In this document: positions 21,440 to 30,964 of the stretch, one piece after another
How positions within the stretch are numbered: position 1 is the stretch's first letter
How the letters are laid out: every line of letters starts with the position of its first letter
NCBI GenBank assembly: GCA_029851415.1
Contig: CM056743.1
Coordinates: 92,416,501 to 92,480,500, forward strand
Reading direction: 5' to 3'
DNA length: 64,000 bases
Source: Eretmocerus hayati
Taxonomy: Eukaryota > Arthropoda > Insecta > Hymenoptera > Aphelinidae
Notes under the pieces: model-generated
Told to the model about the DNA's origin: nothing
The model's database searches: none
What the model saw: only the letters and a program-made list of their open reading frames with translations
Made by a program: the position numbers and the translations under genes

Positions 21440-23645
21440 CAGACAGAGGGGGTAGGGGTGGGGAGGTGTTGAACGCGAAATGGGGTTGGAGATCGATATT
21501 CCGCCGGGATGAAACTCACGCGTGGCGAGTCAGTAGTTCTACTGCCGATACGCAACCACTTGGAGTACCTTCTAAAGGTAGATGGCAGTATTTTGAACTC
21601 AACCCCAAGTCTGAGAATCACCGCAATCAGCTCTGAGATCGATTCTGAGCTGAGAAGAGGTGATAAATGCTGTGAATTAGTCGATTATACTGGATTCTGA
21701 GTCGAAAATGATTCTACTGCCAACTCTCAACTCTTCTCAAAACATCCCCTCATTGATTCTCGGAATTTTGAGTCTGGGCACAGCTCTGAGAACTGCTGCG
21801 GGGAGTTTTCAGATCGGTTCAGATTCAATTTGTGGCGGGATTGTCTCTTCAGATCTGAAGGGACTTTCGAGATGATCGATTTTAGCTCAGAATGCGATAT
21901 ACTGTCAAATGAAAAAGACTTTGGGTGTATTTCTAGAGCATTGAACATCATTTATAGCCTGATCTCAAGTCTGGGAATTGCCGCAGAGGAATTTGAGATC
22001 AATATTCGTCAAGAAAAGGCTGTCTGGCCACGCAGAATATTAGACGAATGGTAATTTCTAGGTGGAGAAAGAGTGTACTGCCGATTTGTAATAACTTGGA
22101 GTACTTTTTGAGAGTGGAAAGCAGTATTTTCAGTTCATCCTCGTGTATGGGAATCAACGCAATCAGCTCTGAGGTCGATTCTGAGCCGAGAAAAGGTGAC
22201 GAGCCTTGATAATTGGTCGGGGATAGTGAATTCTGGGTCGAGTCTAATCCTACTGCCAATTCAGGACCCGTTTCAACACATTTTCCCATAAATTTTCAGG
22301 ATTTCGAGCCGAAACACAGCTCTGAAAATTGCTGGGGTAGGATTTGTCTCTATTCTGATCTATTTTGTGGCAAAAATGTCTGTTGAGATATAATAGTCAT
22401 CCGAGAATGATCGATTTTACAACAGAATTCGATATGCTGCCAGGTCAGGAACATTTTCAGTGGGATCGTAGAACATTGAATAGAATTTTGAGCCTAATCT
22501 CAAGCCTAGAAATTGCCGTGGAAGAATTCCAGATCAATATTCGTCAATAAAAAGCTGCAGAACAGTGCAGATTATTTAAGGAACGGTGAGTTCTAGGTGA
22601 CAAATGAATATACTGCCGATCTACAATGACTCGGGGTACATTCTAGGGATGCGAAACAACATTCTGAGCGAAAGCTCGGGACGGAGAGTCACCGCAATCG
22701 GCTCTGAGACCGATTCCAGACCGGAGAAAAGTCATGAACGCTGCGTATTCGTCGAAAATGGTGGTTCCTGAATCGGAATTTTCAATGCTGCTACCACATG
22801 AAGCTTCCTCGTGCATTTTACCATCACTCACCAGGATTTTGAGCCCGAGAACGGCTCTGAAAATTTCCGTGGACGAGTTTGAAATCGAATTCGATCTCTT
22901 CCGAGTCGGGAAAGTCTTATTAGCACAGGTTTCGATCAAGAATGACCGATTTAAGCTCGGACTTTGATATACTGCCGAGTCGAACAAACTTTGAGTGAAC
23001 TCCTCAAGTGATGATCAGAATTTAGAGCCTCATCCGATGTCGAGAAATTACTGCCGGGAGATTTGAGAACGATATTCGCCCAGGAAAAGTTGTTCAGTAA
23101 TGCAGATTATTTAAGGAATGATGATTTTTCGGTGAAAAAAAATTATTCTGCCGATCAAAAAAAAACTTGCAGTACATGCGGAAGATGTTAGGCAATATTT
23201 CAAGCCCAACCCCGTGTCTGAGAATCACTGCAATCAGCTCTGGATTAAGTCTGAGCAAAGAAAAAGAGATAAAAGGCGCGTATTAGTCGCGAATCATGTT
23301 TTATAAGTCGGAGACAGTCCTGCTGCCACCTCAAGAACCTGTTTCATAGATTATACTACAAATCCTCCGGGTTTTGAGCCCAAACACGACTCTGAGAACA
23401 GCCGTGGTTGAGTTTGACATCAATTCTGATCCGATTTCCCTGTCAGGAGCGTCTCTCCATCACCAGCATGGATCAGCGATAACCGATCCTAGCTCAGAAA
23501 TCGATATGCTGCCGCTTCGAAAACACTTGAGGTAAATTTGTCGATTATTTAGCTGAATTTCGACCTTAATCCATAGGCCAGGAATTGCCGCAAGAAAATT
23601 TGGGAACAATACTCGTCCAGGAAAGACTGTCGAGTGATGCAGATC
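21440..23645. repeat. Diverged tandem array, unit about 535 bp, four copies
   Basis: Several markers recur at a steady spacing. The GGAGTAC marker is at about 21558, 22096, 22631 and 23167. The GATCGATTTTAGCTCAGAA-like marker is at about 21873, 22410, 22942 and 23480. The CTACTGCCA-type marker is at about 21714, 22250, 22785 and 23325. The units are well diverged and carry no long shared frame. The fourth unit runs straight into the RING exon at 23658. Confidence 0.8.
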
Positions 23646-23657
23646 AGATAATTTAAG

Positions 23658-23930
23658 CATAACGCTTGTCCTCTCTGTGACGATTTTTTGTACCCTGGAT
23701 ATCGACGTTGTGCTAACGGCCATCGTGTATGCGGCTCCTGCGTAACTCAGTATTCTAGCTGTCCCATGTGCCATGATTCTACCCCGTTTTGGAGAGATTA
23801 TGTTTTGGAGCGCGAGGCGAATAATTTATATTATCCTCGCCGTAATTTCATGAAAGGCTGTCGAGCTTATCCTCGTGCACGCGATTGGCATGAACACTGT
23901 GATAGCTGCTCGTTCCGCCGGAACGACTGA
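23658..23930 (+). CDS. SIAH/SINA-type RING finger exon (short)
   Basis: An acceptor-like TTTAAG ends at 23657 and the frame is open to TGA at 23928-23930, 90 codons. It encodes a complete RING of the SIAH type: CPLC, then CANGH, then VCGSC, then CPMC (23667-23772). In SIAH proteins this domain binds an E2 enzyme and transfers ubiquitin. After a linker comes a partial Cys/His segment, GCRAYPRARDWHEHCDSC, resembling the start of the SIAH zinc finger. The substrate-binding SINA domain is absent. No initiator Met is in frame in this exon, so upstream exons are needed. The hAT element lies 66 bp downstream. It may be a short member of a RING family, or a gene cut short. Confidence 0.65.
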   Translation, partial: HNACPLCDDFLYPGYRRCANGHRVCGSCVTQYSSCPMCHDSTPFWRDYVLEREANNLYYPRRNFMKGCRAYPRARDWHEHCDSCSFRRND

Positions 23931-24155
23931 TCTTTGTACTGTTCGATTCCGTAGATATAGTATTAGGTTTGCTCATTCGATGAAATTACTGATTACCAGA
24001 GCCCGGATTATATGCAAAATAAAACTTCAAAATATGCATGCAAATATGCACGGAAATTTGTCCAAAATATGCAGTAAAATATGCAATAAAATCCGACGAT
24101 ATATGCAGAAAAATACAAAATTTGGTCAAAATATGCAAAAAATTTCATTCTTCTT

Positions 24156-25472
24156 TTATTGATTCTCCAAGCTGCTCATATTATGGTAGCAGTAAACAAC
24201 AATGTATTTTTCCAGATTATCCATTCTCAAGCCATGTTTTCTATCATTCAAAATGAATTTATATGCTGAAAAAGAGCGTTCAACATCAACTGAAGTGGTT
24301 GGGCAGTATTTGAAGTTGGGCACATCACTTGGAGATATTGTTCCAGGCAATTCAGTTGTGCCCTCGTTATTAACAAAATCATTTATCCGACACAATGAAG
24401 AATATCCAGGATTTCTTTCCAAAACACTATCCAATTTTCCTTTGAGTTTGGTTGGAATGTTACGGGGAAGCCTGGAAGTCAGAGCTACTGCATCTTTTAT
24501 CGTTGAAATCGAATCGTGCAGTGGTAAATTCTGTGTCTCCAGTTTAACAATAAATTTTGGAATGAATGAAAAGTGGGTATATATCGTAGCAAGTTCTCTG
24601 CTGACAGTCGGGTTGGTAAAAGCTGCTTTACATTTAGGAATTTCAGCGGCATCAGAATCATCAAATTGATCGACGACGTCTTTGACTGCTTTGAAATTTT
24701 CGTGATAGAACTGCGCAGCTTCTATCCATGTGCCCCAGCGAGTAATTACCGGCCGTGGGGGTAAAGGAAGGTTCGGAAGCATTTCACTATACTTGTCTGA
24801 TCGTGAAGGTGCTTTCAGGAAAACTTTCTTTGTAACAGAAATCAATTCATTTGCACTGTCGTACGCTTTGCGGACTTCTTCTGCTACGCGGTGAAGACCA
24901 TGAGCGAAGCATGTTACGTGGATGAGATTGGGGTAAAATGTTTTTAGAGCAGTAGCAGCCTTCAGCATATATCGCGCAGCATCTGTTACAAGAAGTAATA
25001 TCTTCTCATCGTTCTCAGAGGTAGGAAATAGACTTCTCAAAGAATCGTTCACAAATCTGGCCACTGTTGAATGATTCGTTCTTTCAAGCTGTCGGCAAGC
25101 AACTAGATAAGAAGATGAAGGTTCCGTACGTAACGTCCCAACCACCAGATTTGCTATGTACCGACCACAACTGTCGGTAGTTTCGTCAACAGAAATCCAA
25201 AGCAGTTTATTCTCGAGTTTACTTCGTATCTGACGTAAAGTCTCTTGATAAACTTTTGGAACGTAGTTCTTGCGCAAAGTAGATTTGTCCGGTATATTCT
25301 GATGCACACAATACTTTTGAAGAAAGCGCCGCAGATGAAGAGTACTCAACTTGTAAATGGGTATATTGCAAGCAAGGAGCGTCTCGCACAAGTCCTCATA
25401 AAATTCATTCCTCACCGACGTCTCCTCGAGCTTGTGAGTGAGTTGCTTTTGACGTGGCCCTTTCTTCTTCAT
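24156..25472 (-). CDS. hAT transposase, main exon
   Basis: An intact frame of 438 codons. Motifs in order are [20 protein letters not shown] (first Asp), [15 protein letters not shown] (second Asp), [17 protein letters not shown] (C-x2-H element), RWGTWIEAA (conserved Trp before the helical insertion) and, near the end, [20 protein letters not shown] (hAT dimerisation signature with the catalytic Glu). It belongs with the insect hAT transposases related to CGG-repeat-binding proteins. The enzyme excises and inserts the surrounding element. A zinc-finger exon lies upstream at about 25540-25723. No stop or frame change interrupts the catalytic part, so the element may still be active. Confidence 0.88.
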   Translation of the reverse strand: MKKKGPRQKQLTHKLEETSVRNEFYEDLCETLLACNIPIYKLSTLHLRRFLQKYCVHQNIPDKSTLRKNYVPKVYQETLRQIRSKLENKLLWISVDETTDSCGRYIANLVVGTLRTEPSSSYLVACRQLERTNHSTVARFVNDSLRSLFPTSENDEKILLLVTDAARYMLKAATALKTFYPNLIHVTCFAHGLHRVAEEVRKAYDSANELISVTKKVFLKAPSRSDKYSEMLPNLPLPPRPVITRWGTWIEAAQFYHENFKAVKDVVDQFDDSDAAEIPKCKAAFTNPTVSRELATIYTHFSFIPKFIVKLETQNLPLHDSISTIKDAVALTSRLPRNIPTKLKGKLDSVLERNPGYSSLCRINDFVNNEGTTELPGTISPSDVPNFKYCPTTSVDVERSFSAYKFILNDRKHGLRMDNLEKYIVVYCYHNMSSLENQ

Positions 25473-25537
25473 CTTAGCCTTGTGAGTCGCTGTACCAACA
25501 TGCTGTTATATTTTTTAATACTATTAATAGAATTTGC

Positions 25538-25723
25538 AAACTCGAAATTTCTGGAACATCTTGAATAGCTTACTTGGTCAACAAGAAATTTTCTTTCGCA
25601 CTTGACCAGTTTTTCACACACATGGCAATACAAAGTTTTCCCATCGTAAGTAAATACACCAGGATACGGTTGAATCCAAGACAACACGTGTTTTCTGTCT
25701 GCCGGCATCGTGGAATGCTTCAA
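25538..25723 (-). CDS. hAT transposase, N-terminal zinc-finger exon
   Basis: ATG at 25723 starts MKHSTMPADRK and leads into YCHVCEKLVKCERKF, the C-x2-C half of a BED-like finger that binds element ends. It ends at a donor-like GACCAA|GTAAGC. The matching acceptor is probably one of two AG sites before the main exon (near 25475-25490); joining at CACAAG keeps the frame with the main exon. The exact junction is not certain. Confidence 0.6.
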
Positions 25724-26010
25724 TTTCTATTATTTTACTAATTCAACTGGAATTTTGCACAACAGTTTGTAAATAAACAAGCATGTTGCAAACTATAATT
25801 TACAGCTAGGTTATCAAAACATTGTGCATACGACGGTTCGTAAATGAACAAACATGAACATGGTTACGTTCCGATTTTCAAAAAGTACTCGCGCAAGTCG
25901 ATGGATATATGCAAAATATGCAAAATATGCACAAATGAGTTCACATAACAAAATATGCATTTACATATGCAAATATGCATTTTGCATATAATCCGGGCTC
26001 TGCTGATTAC

Positions 26011-26758
26011 GTATCTAATCCTCATATGTAATTTTGTCAATGCATAAATCCGACTTATTTATTCAATAAATCATTACCCTGGACTTATTACTTCGAAATT
26101 CAACCATACCTAGTCCTCCTCTTCCTAAAATTTGTGTCTTTTTATAAATATTTGGCAAATTAATTCCATTACAGAGCTCTAATTTGCCTTTATTCCATTC
26201 TCCGTTCTTGCAAAAAAGTTTAATGCTCGTCATTCTTGAAGTGGAAATTTGATAAGGCTTCGCTTGCAAAGCTTCTCTGCCGGATGATACATGAGCTTAT
26301 TGTGCTGAACTTCAACTTCATAACATTGTTTGTCACAGCGTTGATGTTCGTTTTTGCATGGTAGCCCGCGTTCATTGGCGGCGCAAAAAGAAAATTCGAA
26401 CTTGTTCAGTTTTCTGCTTGCCTTTACTGTGGTAATTTGGATTTCGAGAATTCGTTCACGACTCCTTGCAGTGTTGATTTTCACAATACACGTTACGTAA
26501 ACCGTGTTTGGTGAGGCGAGAGAGAAAAAGAATGAAAAATTCTGATGAAATATCATTCTTGTCGTCTTGCGGTTTTAACATGCGGTGATGGTTGTTTAGA
26601 CTTCGTTGCTGCAGTATCACATTTCCCCGCGCTCACACGTGTGATTCGCACCAGTCTTATTGAATTCTCAGTGAGCTTTTTCCGAGCCCGTATTCCGTTA
26701 TCGCCTGCATTACAGTATTTCTTAGAAACCTTTAGCGTATATTTCATAACAAGCTTCG
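26011..26758. other. No supported gene
   Basis: Spacer between the hAT element and the first exon of the secreted-protein gene. Minus-strand frames at 26230-26556 and 26553-26828 have no recognisable content and overlap the plus-strand exon. Confidence 0.35.
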
Positions 26759-27299
26759 ATGAAAATGGATTCGACGAATTTTCCAATTTCTTCTGGTGGT
26801 ATTGTATTTCTTCTCTCACTTTTGACATCTTATGAGGGGAAATTACTGCCCTATATCAACGAGCATCGTGGCCCGCCTCGTCATTCCGGCTTCGCATTTT
26901 CTTGTGACAGCAACGAATTTCATCACGTGAGTATACTGAATCTCTGTAAGATTTATTGCTTAGGTGTATTTGTTCCCATGAAGCATGTATAATCGTGTCG
27001 GCCAGGTAAAGATGTACCAACGTCGTCCGCCTCGTCGAGGACGGGGAGCTCCTGCACCCCCTCGCAATTCGGTACCACGACCTCTTCCGATTGTCACCGG
27101 CGATGGGCTTGTTGTCCCTCATCCTGCACCGCGTTCTAGAGGTAGGGCTGCTTCTCGACCTCCTCGTACTAATCGTACGTCTGAAGGAAGAATTGCTGAG
27201 GCACTTGAGGGCTATCAGATTCGAGATGCTCTGAACTGCCCTTGCTGGACCTTCCATCAACCAATGCGTTCTGCTAGCGCGGAAATGCGTTCGAATCAG
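26759..27299 (+). CDS. Probable secreted Arg/Pro-rich protein, exons 1 and 2
   Basis: ATG at 26759 (second ATG at 26765) begins a 56-codon exon with a hydrophobic run GGIVFLLSLLTSYEG that resembles a signal peptide. It ends at CAC|GTGAGT (donor at 26927). A 79-bp intron ends GTCGGCCAG at 27005. Exon 2 (27006-27299) keeps the same frame and encodes a strongly basic and Pro-rich stretch (QRRPPRRGRGAPAPPR) and then LEGYQIRDALNCPCWTF. It closes at AATCAG|GTGAGA. Both introns and the phase agreement support a real gene. No family is recognised. The next piece with coding character (27359 onward) is in a different frame from the one predicted by simple splicing, so the gene may be damaged or the model incomplete. 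Confidence 0.55.
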
Positions 27300-27358
27300 G
27301 TGAGAATATCATTTTTGCAAAAACTCCCCATTGGTTGTCTCAATTGTGAATTTTCTAG

Positions 27359-27738
27359 CGGTGGCGCCGCTCCCGAGAGATTCGTACCGTAATCGGCCTA
27401 CACCCGATACCACTTCTTCTGAGTCTCCTGGTGCGCCTTCTTTTTGCGGTGACTCGTATCGGCTCCGAGACGACGCGTCCGACCATACGGCGAGTGATAC
27501 CACTATAATGACGCGTACTGCTGTTTCTTTGCCTCTATACCACTTGAACTCGTATCGTGCGTCTGGTGCCCTGGCTCCAAATCCTGGGATCCCCTCGACG
27601 TGGAGTCCTAGTGTTGAAATGGCGCCAATTCCGATGGGACCCCCCGACTATTTTTCAATCTCCGAGTCGCCGTCGTTGTCTATTCATTTGTCAGCTGTGG
27701 ACTATATATCTAATTCGGCTCCAATTTTTGACGATTAG
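27359..27738 (+). CDS. Pro/Ser-rich coding-like segment, likely exon 3
   Basis: A good acceptor (TGAATTTTCTAG) ends at 27358. The frame with protein-like content (PRDSYRNRPTPDTTSSESPG ... NPGIPSTWSPS) is open to TAG at 27736-27738. However, phase from exon 2 predicts another frame, which stops after about 50 codons. A one- or two-base error or mutation, or alternative splicing, would reconcile them. A donor-like GTGCGT follows the stop. The segment shows the same Ser/Pro bias as neighbouring exons but no known domain. Confidence 0.35.
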
Positions 27739-27810
27739 TGGTGCGTTGCTGTAGATCTTGACTTTTGAATATTTTACTTGACTAAAAATGTGTTTTTCTC
27801 ATTCTCTCAG

Positions 27811-28767
27811 GTGTCCTGCATCCATGACGACGAGCTCGCTGATGCTACTGACCTTGATGTGCCTTCTCATTTGCCTGCTACTCCCGAATTTCATGACCCT
27901 TCTCTGCGGTCCGAAACTGATATGCGCCGTACCATCCTTGCGCTCTATGCTCCTCATCGTTTACGTGACGTTGTGGCAACTATACTTGTTTTGACAAGAA
28001 ATCAAGTTTTGGGTGGAATCTCCGATCGTCATCACGTTGTACATGCTAGTCCAGTTGCTGATGACCCTGATCTGACCATCTTGTGTCCTGCCTCTTCTGG
28101 CTTGACTGCATTCTTGGGCTGCATCGAGAGCTTGATAATGATTCCTGGCATATCTGTTGAAGATTTACTTGAGTATATTGAAGGTGAACTTCCAGGATTG
28201 CGTGATCGCCGGCGCGCGAATTCTGCGCAATTCCATGCGGATCGCGCTTATCTCGCGGAGCAAGCTGCTGCTGCTACCCGGCGAGATGATACTGTTAATG
28301 TATCTTCCGATTCTCGAGTGACTACCGAAGACACCCATGCAACCGTCCAGGGTTGTAATGACGATAAGATCATCTCCTCACCTGTTTATCTTGATGACAT
28401 CGTAATAACGCCGTCGGCCCCTAGCGATGGTACTATTCCTGTGCCTGCTGCGGAAGAAGTCAGTTCGGCTTCCTCCTCGCCACCTTCTATCGTTGCTTCG
28501 GAGACGCCTCAATTGCCTGTTCAAACTTTTGGAGAACGTGATGAGAGGCCTACCCGTGATCATCGGGGCATTATGCCTGTTGTGCAGCGCATGATTGCGC
28601 ATCAAGAGCTTGCTGCTGGAAGTCACGTCAATTCTTCACGTGAGATAACCGCCCGTGATGCCATTAACGAAGTTTTCTTGTGTCCAATCTGCTACGATTT
28701 GATTTATCCCACTTGTTATGTGTGTACAAACGGTCATCAACTCTGTCGACAGTGCCATCATAGGTAG
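27811..28767 (+). CDS. Hypothetical protein ending in a truncated SIAH-type RING
   Basis: Acceptor TCATTCTCTCAG ends at 27810; the frame is open to TAG at 28765-28767, 318 codons. The first two thirds are of unknown type, including a mixed helical region (LRDVVATILVLTRNQV ... GISVEDLLEYIEGELPGL). A Ser/Pro/Ala-rich acidic linker follows. At the end is CPICYDLIYP...CTNGHQLCRQC, the first three metal-binding pairs of a SIAH-type RING (about 28681-28758). The last CPxC pair is missing because a LINE fragment starts right after CHH at about 28768. The shared RING type with 23658-23930 suggests paralogous genes. As it stands the RING cannot be complete, so loss of ligase activity is likely. Confidence 0.6.
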   Translation: MSCIHDDELADATDLDVPSHLPATPEFHDPSLRSETDMRRTILALYAPHRLRDVVATILVLTRNQVLGGISDRHHVVHASPVADDPDLTILCPASSGLTAFLGCIESLIMIPGISVEDLLEYIEGELPGLRDRRRANSAQFHADRAYLAEQAAAATRRDDTVNVSSDSRVTTEDTHATVQGCNDDKIISSPVYLDDIVITPSAPSDGTIPVPAAEEVSSASSSPPSIVASETPQLPVQTFGERDERPTRDHRGIMPVVQRMIAHQELAAGSHVNSSREITARDAINEVFLCPICYDLIYPTCYVCTNGHQLCRQCHHR

Positions 28768-28769
28768 CG

Positions 28770-28986
28770 AGGTCGAGTTAAGATCTCTCTCATCATCCCG
28801 ACAAGTACATCTATGCTGGTACTTGGTAAATATTGCAGTCAAATATTCGGGCTCTTTCATTCTAATTGCTTTGTGGATGAGAATGGCTGCAAAATGAATT
28901 CTACGAGAGTCCAATCGTAGCCAGCACAGATGCTCCCTGTACGGGGTGATGTGCTCGTCCCTTCAAATTCCAAATATGTATCTAGA
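28770..28986 (-). pseudogene. LINE reverse transcriptase C-terminal fragment
   Basis: Read on the minus strand it gives RDEHITPYREHL, then LDSRRIHFAAILIHKAI and EPEYLTAIFTKYQ. These align with RDEHITPFRERLGWLRTDSR and the following residues of the LINE copies at 36-39 kb. Both ends are truncated. It interrupts the RING exon to its left. It is a more diverged member of the same family. Confidence 0.8.
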
Positions 28987-28987
28987 T

Positions 28988-29028
28988 CTGCTTCCCAAGA
29001 TCTATCTTCGATAGGTCTTGGGAAGCAG
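28988..29028. repeat. Hairpin
   Basis: CTGCTTCCCAAGA and TCTTGGGAAGCAG form a perfect stem, with a further inner pairing CTATC/GATAG. Possible hairpin RNA or a remnant palindrome; not a clear terminator in this eukaryotic setting. Confidence 0.6.
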
Positions 29029-29584
29029 AATGAGATAGATAAGCCCTCATTTAGGTAGGGCTCGAACTAGGAGGTCGGAAATGAGAAATCGAAAGAAGTT
29101 CAAGCAAAAATTCCCGCACATATACAATACTTTCTCTTCGAGGAAGCAAAATCCCTAAGTCCAATCGGCACCGGTTATTGTACGGATTATAGGCGAGGGA
29201 TCCTCATGAGTGTCCCGCAGGGATTTCACTGGGTCTTCTCCTCGCAAAGGAACCGACAGGGGTATTCCTGCAGGGATGGTACCGGGTGATACAAACAGTG
29301 ATTATTTCTGTAAGGGTTTCGCTGAATTTCGAACCAAATGGTTCTATTCCCATTCAACAAGTTGGTTTGAATTCTTCGAAATGAAATTTCTCGATACGAG
29401 GGTGGGAAATTTGGTTTCGCTTATCGAGTGATTTTTTCGCTCCAAGCCTTGTCGAGGGTTGGAAATATCACGAGTGGAATAGAAAACTCTACGCTTGAGC
29501 AGAGAACGAGATCTGGTGGTCACGTACCGTCGTGCGATATCATCCACTACCGTGTGACTTTTATACAGTCCTCAGGGTAGATTC
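29029..29584. other. No supported gene
   Basis: Short frames only. No repeat or motif I can name. Confidence 0.35.
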
Positions 29585-30964
29585 CACTGCGCAACAAAAT
29601 TTTGGGTCTGGAATAATGCATGAACCGGACATTGATGATCTTGTGTATTCTTCGACGCTGAAATCGAATCCGAGCTCAGATTTGCGCCTACACTCCTGGA
29701 TTTCCTTTAAATTGAAACAAGCTGATTCTCTTAAAAAACAGCGTTTTTCACGTTTTTCACTAATTTTGTAAATTGAAGGTCTCTTAGCCAGGGAGTACAG
29801 ATAAACAAAATGCATATCAAAATGTGTTTTTTTACGTATTTTGACCCGCTGAACAAGATCCCGGTGTTTTCAGAGCGCTATATCGTAACCTTGAAGCCGT
29901 ATGAGCTTATTCGCTCACTTGGTATTTGGGAAAAATAATCTCATTTTGCAATAAATCTTCGAGGAATCATGAAACAGTCTAGAATGGACTGAATTGGACG
30001 TTCAACCTCACATTTGCTTTATTTTGTAACATACTTTGAGGGAAACATTTTTCCAACAGCCGTGGAGGCACTAGTTTGCCGCCAGGAATTTCCTTCCCAA
30101 ACGCCTATTTTTGTCATAACATTTGCTGTGCTGAGATCACGAGGAGAAAAGTTTCCTTTTGCACGGAGTATTCAAACATGGTTTCCCGACGCAAAATGAC
30201 CGTCTCAACACAATCTCGTGGTTCATTCAGAGTTAACACGTCAGAATTTTCTTCTAGCCACAAGGAACCTATTTTTTTTAGGGGTTTTCTTGACCTAGTC
30301 CAAATTTTTGACATGGCATCCCAAAACAAACCTCGAGATCGTGTTTAGACGGTCATTTTGCGTCGGAAAACCTTGTTTGGGTACCCCGTGCTAGAAGAAA
30401 CTCTTCCCCTCGTGATTTCAGCACAGCAAAAGTTATGACAAAAATAGGTATTCAAAAGAAAAATTCCTGGCATCAAACCAGGGCCTCTACGGCTGTTGGA
30501 GAATTTTTCTCCTCGAAGTATGTTACAAAATAGAGGAAATGCAAGATTGAACGTCTAATTCAGTCCATTCTAGACTGTTTCATGATTCCTCGAAGATTTA
30601 TTGCAAAATTAGATTTTTTTCCAAATACCAGGTGGGCGAATAACTCATACGGCTTCAAGGTTTCGATATAGCGCTCTGAAAACATCGGGATCGTGTTCAG
30701 CATGTCAAAATGCGTAGGAAAACACATTTTGATATGCATTTTGTTCCATCTGTACTCCCTGGCTGAGGGACCTTCAGTTTACAAAAATAGTAAAAAACGT
30801 GAAAAACGCTGTTCTTTAGAGAACCAGCGTGTTTCAATTTAAAGAAAGTCCAGACGTGTAGGTGCAAATCTGAGCTCGGATTCGGTTTCAGCATCGAAAA
30901 ATACACAAGAAAATCTTTGTCCGGTTCATGCATTATTTCAGACCCAAACCTTTGTTGTGCAGTG
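29585..30964. mobile_element. Foldback element, about 1.38 kb
   Basis: CACTGCGCAACAAA at 29585 pairs with the inverted copy ending at 30964. ATAATGCATGAACCGG (about 29614) pairs with CCGGTTCATGCATTAT (about 30921). Further pairs follow inward, such as GTAACATACTTTGAGG (30026) with its partner near 30510-30525, to a centre near 30275. Frames on both strands are arm shadows. No target duplication could be read with confidence. Related to the other palindromic units in style, not in sequence. Confidence 0.78.

Larger units (their letters stand above)
23997..26002. mobile_element. hAT transposon, apparently complete, 8-bp target duplication
   Basis: The ends CAGAGCCCGGATTATATGCA and its inverted copy (to 26002) bound 2006 bp. 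The duplication CTGATTAC is present on both sides (23989-23996 and 26003-26010) without mismatch. Many ATATGCA/ATATGCAAA motifs lie just inside both ends (about 24008-24140 and 25905-25990), as subterminal repeats do in hAT elements, where transposase binds. The transposase gene is on the minus strand. The exact ends and duplication suggest a fairly recent insertion. Confidence 0.92.
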
